DNA of 64,000 bases from Fomes fomentarius (taxonomy: Eukaryota > Basidiomycota > Agaricomycetes > Polyporales > Polyporaceae): positions 1,054,001 to 1,118,000 of the forward strand of contig JABYQN010000005.1 of assembly GCA_022606135.1 (NCBI GenBank), given 5' to 3'. How positions within the stretch are numbered: the stretch's first letter is position 1; each line of letters opens with the position of its first letter. The notes beneath the pieces are model-generated. The model had not been told where the DNA came from and searched no databases. It saw only the letters and a program-made list of their open reading frames with translations. The position numbers and the translations under genes are program-made. Below are positions 1 to 12,000 of this stretch, piece after piece.

Positions 1-3000
1 GCACGCCCGCCATGCAGAGTTAGTTGGACAGGCCCGTACACGTACTGCGGCCACCAGCAGCGGCCGCTCCCAGCTGGAGTCGGGATGGCGGCGCGAGGGC
101 GGAGGGACTGTTCGCAATAAGGCAAGAGCTGTCCAGGACAAGGACAGAGAGCGTCACGCGTTGTCGCGTCCAATGGCCGCATCACTTGCCCAATATTCGC
201 CTGCCCGCCCCAGCAAGCCCAGACCAGCCGTCCGTTGTCCATCCGAATCGAGTTCACGGCTCACGACCTCCGCTTCCTTCCATGCGTAGACTTGGCCCGC
301 ACGCTAACTGCATTCATGATATTTGATTCTCGACCTCGGTTCAAGGTGATGCCTTTTCGTCCGATTTAAGGCACCAGACTGAGACCGACCACACCCACAA
401 CGCCCGTATGGATGTGCGGTTGGCTGCCGCCTGCGCACTTGCTTCATCTATCACTGTCATGCATGGTTCGCCGTTCGGATCCCAGAGGGAGGTAACTCCA
501 GCTTCTCAAACGTGCGTACGCACCAAGGTGGCCACGACACTCGTCCCAGTGTTGCGCCATGTCCAAGTGGCAAGACTCGGAGAAAGAACGTTGGTTTGGG
601 CCGACAGCTGACGACACCATCAGGGCCTCGGATACACCGAGACGTGTCTCCATTCCGTCATGGACACCCGCTCAGGCAAGTTGCATGCTGACTAGGTTTC
701 GAAAGATTACGAACAGGGCGTCAGCCTATGGAGGACTGCGCAGCATATCGCGCCAACCGACCGCAGTCACTACGAATCCGATGGACAACGTCAAGACTGT
801 ATCGTTGCTCCAGCGCTGCCGCAACTACAGTCGCAAGCACATGAGGGTTCCCGCCGCGGCAAACTCTAATCGTCTGTGGTGTATAAGACACGTATCGTGT
901 TCTCGGCGCTGAATGTTCACACTGTAGACACAGATTGGCAGCTTTGCCTTGAGGCGTCCATCCTTCTAGACCCGAACGCCCGCGTACTTGGTTTTTGCTG
1001 CTCCCGCAAATTACACGACACACATACACGTTGTCATCGATGGACGTGCAGCCACTATCTGCACGCCGACATCGGAACTCTGGTTATGGATCACATAGGT
1101 TGGTCCACGTTCCTGTTCGGTGTTTGTTTCGCTGGTGCCGCTGACCACCATGCGTCCCGCAGTTACCCTCCACCCGTGATGGTGCGGTTAGATCGAACTC
1201 TGAATAGACCTATAATGCTTGACATGGGCTCGAGTTTCATTCTGTTTGATTGCCTCCGTCCGACATCGGGGGATTGACATTACTGACTCTTGAAGCTTGA
1301 GGCCTGAGGTTTGACCCGGTCATCGTACGTCACTGCCAATCAAGCTCAAGTTTTCTCCGATGATGTCAGCAATGACCTTGAATCGGAGCGACTCCGTACA
1401 AAGGTTTGTAACAGTATGGCGCGTCATGGAGGCGCGGGTCGATTGCGCTCGCTCGTGTACGTGTGTACGCGTGACCCTTGACGCTAGGCGTTCCGTATCA
1501 CGTAGACGAGTTCCCGTATGAGGTTGGGTTAGATCGCCAAATGGCGTATGTGTGTGCATGCTGATGAGAATGGCGCGCTGATGACAGATGCGGATGTTTG
1601 TATGTTCACCGAGACTGGCGAGCAGAGGAACTCACCAACTACGTGATCCTGGCAACGCATAGTATTCCGTTTGCCATGGTAAAAGTCGCTGGGCTGCTTT
1701 CTCTTCAATGTCAAGTTGGAGACAAGTTGCTCCTGTCTCCAAGTCGAAGTCGTATGCGGCTTCTGCCAGCTGTCAAGTATGTGATATCAGTTTGTGCAAT
1801 CTGCTGAGTTCACATTCTTGGATTGCGACTGTCATTTTGGAAGGTACTTACGAAGTGCACTTTATTTAATTCATGCTATACCTCAGAAACACTGGCAATC
1901 AATTGGCTCTCGGAAGCTGACCTGGCACCCTTGATGTTTGTGAAGCACATTCGTGAAGTCAAGACTTGGCCAGCTGCAGTTCGGATTTTCATGGCCCAAT
2001 ACTAGGTACGCCAACCTTGACGGAATTCTGTCAATAACTCTCATGGAACAACGTCATGGGCTCATGTCCATGGACCCTTGCAGGATGCTCCTTCCCATCC
2101 TGAAGTTGCTCTTGCGTTCTTCGGGGTCAAGCCCCTTCGCTAGCTCGGCGTACCCTACTACAGTGTGCGAGCAGGACCCCAACTACAACGAGCACTGCTT
2201 CCGGGAAGAATCTCGTTCACAATATGATTTTGGGCGGCCGTCGGACGTCTTCCTATCATTACATTGTAAGGCTTCCCGGACGGCGCGAAATTTTGCAAGG
2301 TTGACGGGCGCGAACCACAATCGTGCCTCACGTCTTATGCTCGTGTTCTCATACGTACGTGCTTCGTTTGTTCGACTCTGCGCGCGAGTTCTCACGATAC
2401 GAGTTAGTGTCCGTGTGTACGAGAGCGTGAATGGGTACGAGCTTCGGTTCCGCGAGATATGCCGGTTGGCCGAGTTCTATGTGGGACCTCGATAGCTTAT
2501 GGTGGCAGAGTTATGTTTGGGGGGAAGACAGGACGCTGTAATGCTGATGGCGTGGGGTACAGAAGGCCGGGAATCTTGAGAGCAGGGATCCAGTCAAGGT
2601 GCTTAGCGCCAGGGACAGGTTCCCATGATGGATGGGTGGTCGAGGGTACCCGACGGTGCCTAACAGTGATCAGTCAGCCTTGAGTTCTTGCTTACACTTA
2701 CAGTGCACAGACGGTGGGGTTTGATCAGGGTTTGATTGACGATAGGCAACGTCACGTACGTTTGTGGCTAGATTTTTGGTTACTGTTGGTGGTCGTGATA
2801 ACAGCTTTGAACTGAGGTACAATTGTGTGATCCTGCTCCAGCGTGCTATGTACCTGTCGGTGTGCATTGGGTACGGCGTCAAGCGGGCCGAGTGGTGAGC
2901 ACCTTGTAGCCATCTTCTCGGGACATATGCGTGAAAGACGCATATGAATGACATCGGACATAGCACGTCAGCTAAAAGGGTCCGCGATAGGTCGGGGATA

Positions 3001-3232
3001 GAACGAAAAGGATGAGATGTCGATGGAAACTTGAAAGCGCGTGGGTCCGGCTGTCAGGAGGGAAGTCGTGTCCAGTCTGCTGGCATTGAATGTTTGACAA
3101 GACAGTAGACCAGTATGGACCAAACAGCATGCAACGGGCGACCACATATAACATAAATCGTGTCGGTCAATTGCAGAATACAGATACTTGCTACAGGATG
3201 ACCAATATCCCAGACGCCTGGATAGATCCTGC
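1..3232. other. Non-coding stretch at left edge
   Basis: I see no supportable gene here. Open frames are short and overlap on both strands; the longest (about 180 codons, + strand, 1953-2495) has no recognisable domain and no convincing splice context. CpG is at ordinary frequency, so this is not a methylation-decayed repeat like the one at 31-34 kb. The right end holds the 3' flank of the minus-strand Dap1-like gene. Confidence 0.5.
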
Positions 3233-4102
3233 TTAAAGAGCAGAAGGTGCAGGTTCCGCGGGAGCTGATGATTGTGGAGGGGGGAGGTCAATAACCTTGC
3301 CAACGACGTTGTACCGTTTCCTGTTAATAGATGCGTGGCAGTATGGAGCAGAGTGAGCTCTGCGAAGGAAGTACACATGCGAGATGCGGAGGATGGATAC
3401 GTACGAGAAAAAGTCGAACCAATCATTCAGGGTCTTGAGGTCGCCTGGGGAGAGGGTGCTGTAGTCCGAGACAGCATCCTCGGGTTTGAGGCTGGACATG
3501 CCAAGGGCGCGCGAGGCGTCCTTGCCGGCGAAGAGATTGTAGGACTTGCCCTTGCCATACGTGTCCACTTTGCGGGTCACGTCAAAGATAGTTCCTGGAG
3601 AGAACGATGATATTCAGGTTTGGACACGTACAAGCAATGAGGGAGAGCGCCGATATTGGTGATGGACGAGCACATGGAAGCTGGAAGGTTTCAGGCTTGG
3701 TTACGCACCTTTGATCGCGACGTATATAGGCCTGGATGGATCGGAGCCATCGAATTGCTTGAGCTGCTCGAGGGTGAAGGGGTCATCCCTGGGCGGGGCG
3801 AGGTCTGTGTTTGGGGGCTGCATGACGGATTTCTCCTCTGACTTCTTCTCAGACTCCGCGGAAGACTTGTTGTTATTGCGTTTGCGGAGAAGCTGTTCCT
3901 GGTATTGGCGCTGCTCGTCGAGAGACAAGCCCGAGCTGGAGCCGTACGCGGTGGATTCAGACGAATAGGATGTACTGCGAGCGAGGACGGACTTTGCGAA
4001 GTAGGCGAGTGCAGCAGCGACGGAGAGAGCGACAAGAAGGGCAGCGAGCATGGCTGAGTGAACCCAATCGAGGAATCGGATATGTCCTGGATATGTCTCC
4101 AC
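3233..4102 (-). CDS. dap1: Dap1/MAPR-type cytochrome b5 haem-binding membrane protein
   Basis: Three exons on the minus strand: 4102-3709, 3594-3405, 3320-3233 (introns 114 and 84 bp, GT...AG), giving 223 residues with a closed frame. The N-terminus has one membrane segment at about residues 17-35 (LAALLVALSVAAALAYFA), then a polar Ser/Glu/Lys-rich linker, then a cytochrome-b5-like fold. The second exon carries IFDVT and the block YNLFAGKDASRAL, the hallmark of membrane-associated progesterone receptor (MAPR) proteins, where a tyrosine binds haem. The third exon supplies the closing KRYNVVGKV strand and a Pro/Ala tail. Known family role: Dap1/PGRMC proteins sit in the ER membrane, bind haem and support cytochrome P450 enzymes such as sterol 14-demethylase. 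Divergent from the unknown gene starting at 4671. Confidence 0.9.
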
Positions 4103-4670
4103 AATTCATGACCAAGCGGCGAGCGCCCGTGGACATAGGCGTCTCTGAATCCAGACAACTTGAACTTCGTGGCGAAAATATATCGATGGCTTTGAGTCTG
4201 TGAATATATACATGCCGGTGCCCTCGCATACTCACGCAGGAGAGAAAAGGTATGTATCTGATACCCACAGCTCAGATGGCCCACGCCATACCCATCTACT
4301 CTCCGATATCTCTCACATCGGTGAGAACTCATCCTCCTCGCGCGGTGCTCTTCCTGGAATTCACATTGGTGGCGTGTCCTGGGGGTCAGAATTCGCAGTT
4401 ATCCTTGTTCTCCTCATATCATCTTGATCCTCGTGTCGCCGCCCATCGCCGCCCACAGAAGCCTCGGTGCAAGAAGAACAAGAGCCTAAGAAAGTGCGGC
4501 GTATAATGCATCGCCTCCAACCCAACTTCTTAACTTGCCTCAAGGCGTATTGCTTCTGATACTAGCGTTACTTGCTTGCTTGCATGTAGGTCGGACGGAG
4601 CGTGCGATGCATATAAGTCTTGTGCTAGTCGATTGTCGATTGCTCTGCGAGACATCGGCCTCCACTGCCC
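4103..4670. promoter_or_regulatory. Divergent intergenic region between dap1 and the 4671 ORF
   Basis: About 570 bp separates the two divergent start codons, so it probably holds both promoters. I see no clear TATA box or operator. Overlapping open frames here are short and unconvincing. Confidence 0.4.
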
Positions 4671-5573
4671 ATGTATGCACAGCGACACCCACGCACATCA
4701 GGCTTACCCATTAACATGAAGACGACCTCACCGACCCTAATCGAGTACGCCGACCTGGACGATACACAGTACACGTACTGCTACTCCACCTTCCATACGC
4801 TTCATCCAGAGGCTACAGCCTATCTCGAGGCTGTGGACCTTGCTCCCGACTTCTCCCATCGGCATCCCATGTACAGGATCATGGGACACTTCAGACAGCT
4901 CGCTGAAGAACTTTTCCATGCGCTCGTAGAGACCGAGTACACCCTCGTACAGAGAAGTGCATGCACACACCGGTCATCAGTGACAAATCCTCTTCTTGGG
5001 CTCTCGTTTGAGCCGGTCGCCTCACCAAAGCGCGACTGCATACTATCTCCGGAACAGCTGGAGATCGTAGACCGGTGGCGATTCAAATTCGACGCGCTGA
5101 TATGGGTAGAGAACGTCGCGACCGGGAGGCACGCGGTCGCGTTCACGCAGCACCAGCAGCAACAACGAAATTTACAGCTCTCGAGGGTGCTGCATGATGT
5201 CAATCGGTGGTTGGTCGAGTGGGATAATCAGGGCAGGGGGTGTGGGAGGAGGCCGGTGACTGCGAAGGTATCCAGGCCGTTAGCCTCCGAGGCGGTGGAC
5301 GAGTACATGTCGGTACGCGGGCTGGGTGGGGAGGAGAGGGAGAGATGTCGCACGACTGTCCCATCGGCGGTGTGGCATCGGAGACGAGTAGGCCAGCGAT
5401 TGCTTCATGTTAATAAACACTTTGAATGCATCCTCAGAAAGCAAAGTACTAACTGCGATACCATCGAGCAACTTGAATGGAGCTGGCGCACCGGCAGACA
5501 TAGGATCTTGAGATGGGAACCCGCGCGCTGGGACAAGCAGCGTACACGCAGGGTATATCGTCCATACATGTGA
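4671..5573 (+). CDS. Unknown intronless protein (300 aa)
   Basis: A continuous 300-codon frame without introns. A second methionine at codon 16 (MKTTSPTL) may be the true start. The first 190 residues look protein-like: a mix of hydrophobic and acidic stretches, helical segments around residues 68-95 (QLAEELFHALVETEYTLV) and 125-145 (QLEIVDRWRFKFDALIWV), and a Gln run near 160. The C-terminal third is Arg-rich and of low quality. No signal peptide, membrane segment or catalytic motif is visible. I do not recognise a family. It lies between dap1 (divergent) and the API5-like gene (same strand). It could be a lineage-specific gene or a chance ORF; length and composition favour a gene only modestly. 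Confidence 0.4.
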   Translation: MYAQRHPRTSGLPINMKTTSPTLIEYADLDDTQYTYCYSTFHTLHPEATAYLEAVDLAPDFSHRHPMYRIMGHFRQLAEELFHALVETEYTLVQRSACTHRSSVTNPLLGLSFEPVASPKRDCILSPEQLEIVDRWRFKFDALIWVENVATGRHAVAFTQHQQQQRNLQLSRVLHDVNRWLVEWDNQGRGCGRRPVTAKVSRPLASEAVDEYMSVRGLGGEERERCRTTVPSAVWHRRRVGQRLLHVNKHFECILRKQSTNCDTIEQLEWSWRTGRHRILRWEPARWDKQRTRRVYRPYM

Positions 5574-5771
5574 AGTTGTGCTGTTCGACTTTCGACGTTC
5601 AGCTTGTCTAGCACTGGAATAAAAGTAACTGTCAGCCAGTCCGGACGGTGAGCGCTAGTGGGTGGCTCGTGCGAGCGCTTGACAGTGCGACTCTTTGGGA
5701 GCGCTCACAGGCTTGTTCTGCTTCCAACCTCCACTCCAACTCTTCCTTCCTCACTCACACTGCCGTCCGTC

Positions 5772-8700
5772 ATGGACGCCAAAAGCCTCTCGGAGCGGGA
5801 AAAGGATATCAGAGACCTACTGCGTCGTGCTGAACGTACTCCAGTCAAGACTTCCGCCTTGGTCAGTATCCGTCCCTCCTCCAGCTCTTACATCTCGCCC
5901 TTGGCCACTAACCATGCTTGTTCCCATCTCCACAGAGGCGAGATACCTTGAAACGCCTCATAGATCTTGCGCACTCGCCCCATCCCTCCCTCAAGATTAT
6001 CGCCGCCACGAACCTCAAGTTATTTATCAAAGACTTTCCGGAGTTGGAAGACGATGCAATCAACGCTGTGTACGATTTGTGTGAAGACACTGTCTCGAGT
6101 GTACGTCCTTTCTCCTTGCACCACTGCTCGAACTGAACTTTGCCTTCAGGTTCGTATAAAAGGATACGCTGCTATCGTCGATGTCTCCAGAGAGCAGAAC
6201 AAATGGGTCAAGCGGAATGCCGACGTGCTGGTGCAATTACTACAAAGCGGTGAGTCTCCTTGAACATTCTCATCTCCGTCTTCCCGCCTGGTTCCCCAAG
6301 GGCTCCAAGAGTACTCATCCTTACTGTCATTCTCCAGACGAGCCAGAAGAAGTGACTGTTGTCAAACGTGCTCTGACTCAACATCTCGACATGGATCCGG
6401 TGGTCACTCTTGGCGTCCTTTGTGACCAGATTGTGCCTTCTGACGAACCCTTGGACGACGAAGAACAAAGCATCCGCGATCGCCTTCGTTCTCTGGTTCT
6501 TGCCTTTCTAGCTGGAGAAGCCAAGCGTCCGTTGGTCGAACGTCATGCAAACACCGTCGAAAGCCCGGCAGAACAAATCCTCGTCTCGGGTCTTTTCAAG
6601 GTGCGTTGAGTCCAGCTTGATGGAAGGCGCGGAGATGAACACTTCTTGATTGCGTTGATAGGCTGTTACGAAACTCGTGCCCGCAGACGTCGATATTATC
6701 GTCAAGGACATCCTCGTGGCTCTCCCGACGTTCAAGTCATCGGCACCCCGAGGCAAGGAACTATTCAACATCATTCTCGGGCAGGTTCATGTTGCTCTCA
6801 AAATTGACCTGCATCCTGGCCTGGAGAATGCCTCTTTGAGTACTTCCCGGTACTACTTGGATCTTGCGTTCTTCGTCGCGGTTGAGAAGCGCCTTGCGCA
6901 CCCCTCTGATCTGTTGCGGTTCTTTTATGCGTCTCTGACACCGAAATTGGTCCTGGTCCGTCTATGCGAGGAATATCAGGCATACGTGATCAGTAGCGTA
7001 GCGCGGACAATTGCTGCCTCTGAGGAATTGGGGACGCGAGCTCCACCTACAGCACCCGCTGCAGACCTCGGAAAGACACCGGGGAATGCCTCCGCAGCTG
7101 GCGAGGATGCGGTACTTCGGAGACAGTTCCCTGACATATGCGCCGTCCTCCTGCAGGTGAGTTCGGTTCTGCGTTGGGTAGTGTCTTCGAGGGTGTTGAG
7201 GTTCCGTAGGTCTTCTCCGACATGAAGTCGGATGATCAAAGACCATGGGCGGCATGCCAGACGTTAGTTGAAGGAATCGTTCGCGTAAGTTCCGCACGTG
7301 CGTTGCTTCTAAATGCACTTCTCACCTCGATTGCTCGCTAGCGGAAACGGGACAACCGCTGGCAGATTCCTCTCCACCTCATCTCCACCCTCCGTCGTCT
7401 GGAATTGCTCATCGCACCGCAAGAGGCATCCGCCGAGACAAAAGCTGCGCAGGAGCAAGTGCACAGCCTGATCAGGGTTCGCAATGGGCAACTTCTCGTT
7501 CTCGCCGCATGTGTCCGACGATCTCCTCTTTTTTGTTTTCCTTTGTTTGATTTGTGCAGTCACTCCTCGAGCCGGTCAAGCCTCCGGCCGCGTCCAACGC
7601 CGCCACGCAGGCGCAGGTGCAGGCGTCCTCCCCAAGCAAAGACGCCAGCGCTGGAGGTCGCCAACAACAACAGAAAGGTAACGTGAAGGCTACGAACGGT
7701 GCTGCTACGATTGGCGATGCCCACGCTGTGAATGGATCGAAAGCAGGCGCAAACGCGAATGCAAAAGGGGACCAGCGTAGGATCATGAACGTCAACAAGC
7801 GCAAGCACGACGCTGCCAACAGCCCCGAAGCAGCCGCTACGTCTTCCGGTCCTAGCGGCTCGAGGGCTTCAGCTTCCCCCATCAGCTCGGGCTCAAGAAA
7901 CGCTGTCACCAGTCTGCCAGCATCTCTACCTCCTCGACCGTCAGCGGCCACAGTAGCGTCTGCTGGCATCGGCGGTGCGCCGAGTGCACCGCGAGCTGAA
8001 CGCCAACGAGATCGACAGTTTCCGCCTCACCTCAAGGGCAAGGCTCCGCGTTCATCACCCTCAAACTCCGGGGCCCTTCCCACAGAAGGACCGTCGGCAG
8101 ACGGGACATCTGTGCCTGGGCAGGCGGAACCGGAGTCTCCACGATCGGCGAAGAGGTCAAGAATAGACGGTGGTCGCGGGCAAACTAGTAGCGGGGATGG
8201 CGCGAGTGGTGCATCCATGTCGAGGACCGCGTCGCAGCGAGGAGGGAAGGCTGGCGAGCCACCAGCCGTCGCAAAGGTGCAGGGTGCAAAGCCTGTGCCC
8301 TCGCTCCTCAGCCGGCTTGCAGGTGAGCTGACGAGCGGCCAGGCGACAGCAGCGGTCGCTGCGACACCCGAGCGCGAGCGCGATGGCCAAGGGCAGGGCC
8401 AGGGACGTAGGAACAAGCGCGAACGCGATTCGGATCGCGAGAGCGACTTCTCTGTGTCGACGACACTACCTACCATCTCTGCCAAACGGCGCGCCGATCC
8501 CACAATCGCCGCGTCCCGGTCTGCGCCTTCTAGCAAAGTACAGTCCGTATCTGGTCCCCCGAAGTCGGATGGTAGTACGCGTCAACCACGGTGGACAGAT
8601 CCGGACAAGGACCCGGTCGTTGGGTTCAGCATCCGGGGAGCGGCGAAGGCTGCCAATCGGAGCACAGGTGGAGAAGGATCGGGTGGCAAGGGGCCAGGTT

Positions 8701-8789
8701 CTCTGTTAGAAAGGATGCAGGCCCAGGGCGATGGGAACGGGCCTGGAGCAGACGGGCCAGGGAGACGGAGGAAGAGGACTAAGCATTAG
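5772..8789 (+). CDS. API5/AAC-11 family HEAT-repeat protein
   Basis: Eight exons: 5772-5861, 5936-6100, 6150-6249, 6338-6600, 6662-7156, 7210-7284, 7342-7476, 7560-8789; the lengths sum to 851 codons with stop. Residues 30-95 contain FPELEDDAINAVYDLCED, the signature of apoptosis inhibitor 5, where FPEL, AINA and DLCED are conserved. A long all-helical HEAT/ARM-like region follows to about residue 440 (QDQRPW...LHLISTLRRLELL region). The last 400 residues, all from exon 8, are low-complexity Ser/Ala/Gly/Pro/Lys with basic clusters (KRKHD, RRRKRTKH at the C-terminus), likely disordered and nuclear-targeting. Known for the family: nuclear proteins linked to FGF2 binding, Acinus and mRNA-related complexes; function in fungi is poorly defined. 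Symplekin/Pta1 was considered but the AINA/DLCED motif favours API5. Converges on the next gene with 294 bp between stop codons. Confidence 0.8.
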
Positions 8790-9083
8790 CCAGCCGCTTT
8801 GTATGCAGAGGGGCGTTGTTGTGCAGAGTAGCTCAGGAATACTTGCTGATTCGTTGGGGGGTTGAGAGAGATACCCCATGACAACAGCGCTTCCATGACT
8901 TGATGATGTATCTCTGTGGGGTCAAAGGAACGTACTAGAATAACGATCATCCCATCGACAATATCCTGACGAGTATCCATGAGGAAAGGGCAGTCTGAGA
9001 TATATTGCGAGAACATCCGAGGTGCACAAGAGCAACCACGATCAATAATGACAGCAGGGAGATATGTCCATGTATATGCAACT

Positions 9084-12000
9084 CTATACTGTGTTCACAG
9101 GACTCGAAGGAGCTTCAAAGAGATTCTCAAAATCCTCGCGTGATTGCCCAATCACGCCAAATGCGTCCTGCAGTGTATGCCCAAGGTGATCGAGCTCTTG
9201 TATGACCGCCTTCATCGTCACGGCGTATGCGAAGAACAGCAGGTGGCGGGAGCCTTTGACGTCGCGATTCCGGACGACGTCGAGCTTCCTGATTGCGTCG
9301 ACCTGCAGTTCGGGAAGTACGAGTCCGTCAGAGAGTGAGTGTTAGCAAGATATGAATGTGACGGGGGGTTTGTCTTACGAGGCGCAATCGGGCATCTTCT
9401 GCTGGTGGGAGGTAGGGCGGGAGCGGTGATTTGAGGCGGAACGCGGAGGCGAGCACAGAGAAATAGAGGATGACGCTCCCAACCATCTCTCGCCGCTCCT
9501 TGTTTACGGGAATGATGAAATCGCGCCTCACCGTCTGCCAAGAGATGTTAGTAAAGTCGAACACTGCGAACCAGAGCTAGGCGACGAAGCATACCGTATG
9601 CCTACAGTCCTGTGTCAGCAGGTCAAGGAGTTGCGTTCAGAGAACAGACGCACCATTCTTCCCTGGACGTCACACAACGCATACTGTGCAGCTTGTCTAA
9701 TATTGATTGCAAGCTCGTCAGGATCGACCGGTACAGCGCAACTGGGAATGGTCCCTTCAGACGAGGCTCATGCTGAGTCTGGGAGAGCAAGCCCTGGAGC
9801 TCAATCAACTTGATCTGCAGGTGCAGCTCCATGGCCATGAAATGCTGGATTGACTGCGACATTGCCGGATTGATCTGCAGAAGGTGCGTCTCTTCTGTTG
9901 GGGAGTCGTCCTCGTGGATTGCGTGCAGGTGGAACTCCTCGTCGGAGAAGGAGTTGAAGGCCACGAGGCGGGTGTAGAGCCAACCCATGTTCAGACTGAA
10001 CCTATATAGGAATTCATTGAAGAGTGAGGTTGGATTTCCGTGACGGTGAAAAGGAGGACGTACTCTCCGAGCGCCCTGCTCAGCTCCCGCCGAGCCTCTG
10101 CTGGCCACCAGTACCGCGAAACGATCGCAGCCCACACAACGCCGATGGTGACTGAGAGTGCACGTTGGTATGCAATGTCGAATATCGCGACGTCGGCCTG
10201 TCGGAGGTTGTAGCTATGGTAAAACGAGATGAGCGAACACGAGGGCGAAGAATAATAGACAACAGTGAAAGCGCGCACCAGTACAGACATGTCAGATTGT
10301 ACGTGAGCAGGACGAACCGCGCGGAGGTCGCGTATTGCGGCTTGGCGATGATGTAGTAGAAGCAAGGTAGAGAGTAGAAGTAGCCAAAGATGGACAGCAC
10401 CCAAGGGTTTCCTGGAAATGCCGACCATACTAGGAAGGCGGTTAAGGCACCTAGTCTGCGGTACGTATGGTGAGCAAGAAGTGCATATCCTGCAATGCTG
10501 ACACGTACAGTGTTCCTAGGACACGAAGTACACCCAAGTAGTTTGTCTAGAGAGATGCCGTGAGCATGTGCGGGACACAATTGATATGGATATCCTTACA
10601 GCGCCGATGGTCGGTGAAATCACAACAAAGAACTGCACTCCCGGTTCAGCATTCACTACTTCCCGCGCTACAGCAAATTCCGGGTTGGCAACGCACCGAG
10701 ATCAAAGCCCATTCTCCTCTGTACTCCACGAATACGGGGCGCGTGCTGTCAAAGAAGGCGGGGGCTGCGAGGATGGCGGTCGCCATTCCCGCCTTAAACG
10801 CGTACTTCGTGTCCTGCTGCTTCATGCGTGTCGCGAATGCCCACAGCGACTGCTTCACGCGTCCGATGAACGTCAGCTTCTCGCGAGCGGGCGTCTGGAT
10901 CGTGTTCGGCGCGTGCGGGGTGACTTTGGGAAAAGAGACCGCTTTGTGCGGCTTATCTGGCGTGAAGTAGGCCGCTGTGGGCAGTAGACAATCAATCACA
11001 AAGCCCGAGACAATGAAGTTTACTGAAGAGGATGAACGAAGGAGATCGCAGATACGTACAGAAACGCTTGCGGATACTCGTCGATCGTCCACGCGTAGGT
11101 CGTCCGCGCGTAGACCGTTCGCGGGGGTTGCGTCCCGATTTCCAGTGGAGGCCCAGGCCGAGGAGCCGCTTGAGATGCCCTGAAAGCCCATTGCGTGCCG
11201 CGTTCGCGCGTTCGATACTGCAGATGCGGCCCATAGCGTCGACAAGGGAGATCAGCTCCCGGGCGTACTCCTGCATCGTGAAGATGAAGCTACAGTACCG
11301 ATGCGGTTAGAAAATGTGACAGAGAGATGGGGATAACACTGACAAGTAGACGAGGAAGACGTTCTCGCTCTCGTCGCCGAGAAGAACCTGGTTCTCTGAG
11401 CCCAGAGAGCCAATGGACGCGCGAGAGTTACTGATCGAGACGTTGCCGTTCCGGTACATACGCAAGAGCGCATGGTTCGACGTGCTCTCGAAGGTGAATA
11501 GCGCGCGTTCAATGCTCTGCGCAAGCTCGATGAAGTCGGTCGGATTCAGGGACGCACGGTCGTCTTTGACGCGTGGCTGCACGAACGCCTCGCGAAGGTG
11601 TTTGAGCGTGGAGACACAGGTAATCTATGTGTGCATGGTTCGAGCGGCATGAGCGAGGGTACGACACCGATTGTGATTGCGTGCATAAGGCCACCTATCG
11701 ACTCACCGAGAGTGCCTTCAGCGGCGGGGCAAGGTCGTCCATGAGGTCACCAAACACGGTAGCTGCGGCTTGCAGCATCGCGGTGTCTTCGTCGAAGTCG
11801 GATGGCTGGGAGTTGTGCTCTGGAATCTTGCCCTTCCCATTACCGTTTTCGTTTTCGTTGCCGTTTCCGTTCGCTCTGTTCTTCGCCAGCGCGTTCTTCA
11901 GTATGACTTTGCCTTCCCGGTGGCCCCTGATGAGCTCGTGTTGCAAGCTGATGCCACTGCGGAGACCGTTGGTGTGCTGGCCTAGCCGGTTGAGACTGTC

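Noticed and set aside
1953..2495. Plus-strand 180-codon ORF
   Set aside because: No recognisable motif, no ATG-initiated conserved start, and several competing frames; likely chance.
5772..8789. Symplekin/Pta1 identity
   Set aside because: Both are HEAT proteins, but the FPEL...AINA...DLCED signature is that of API5.
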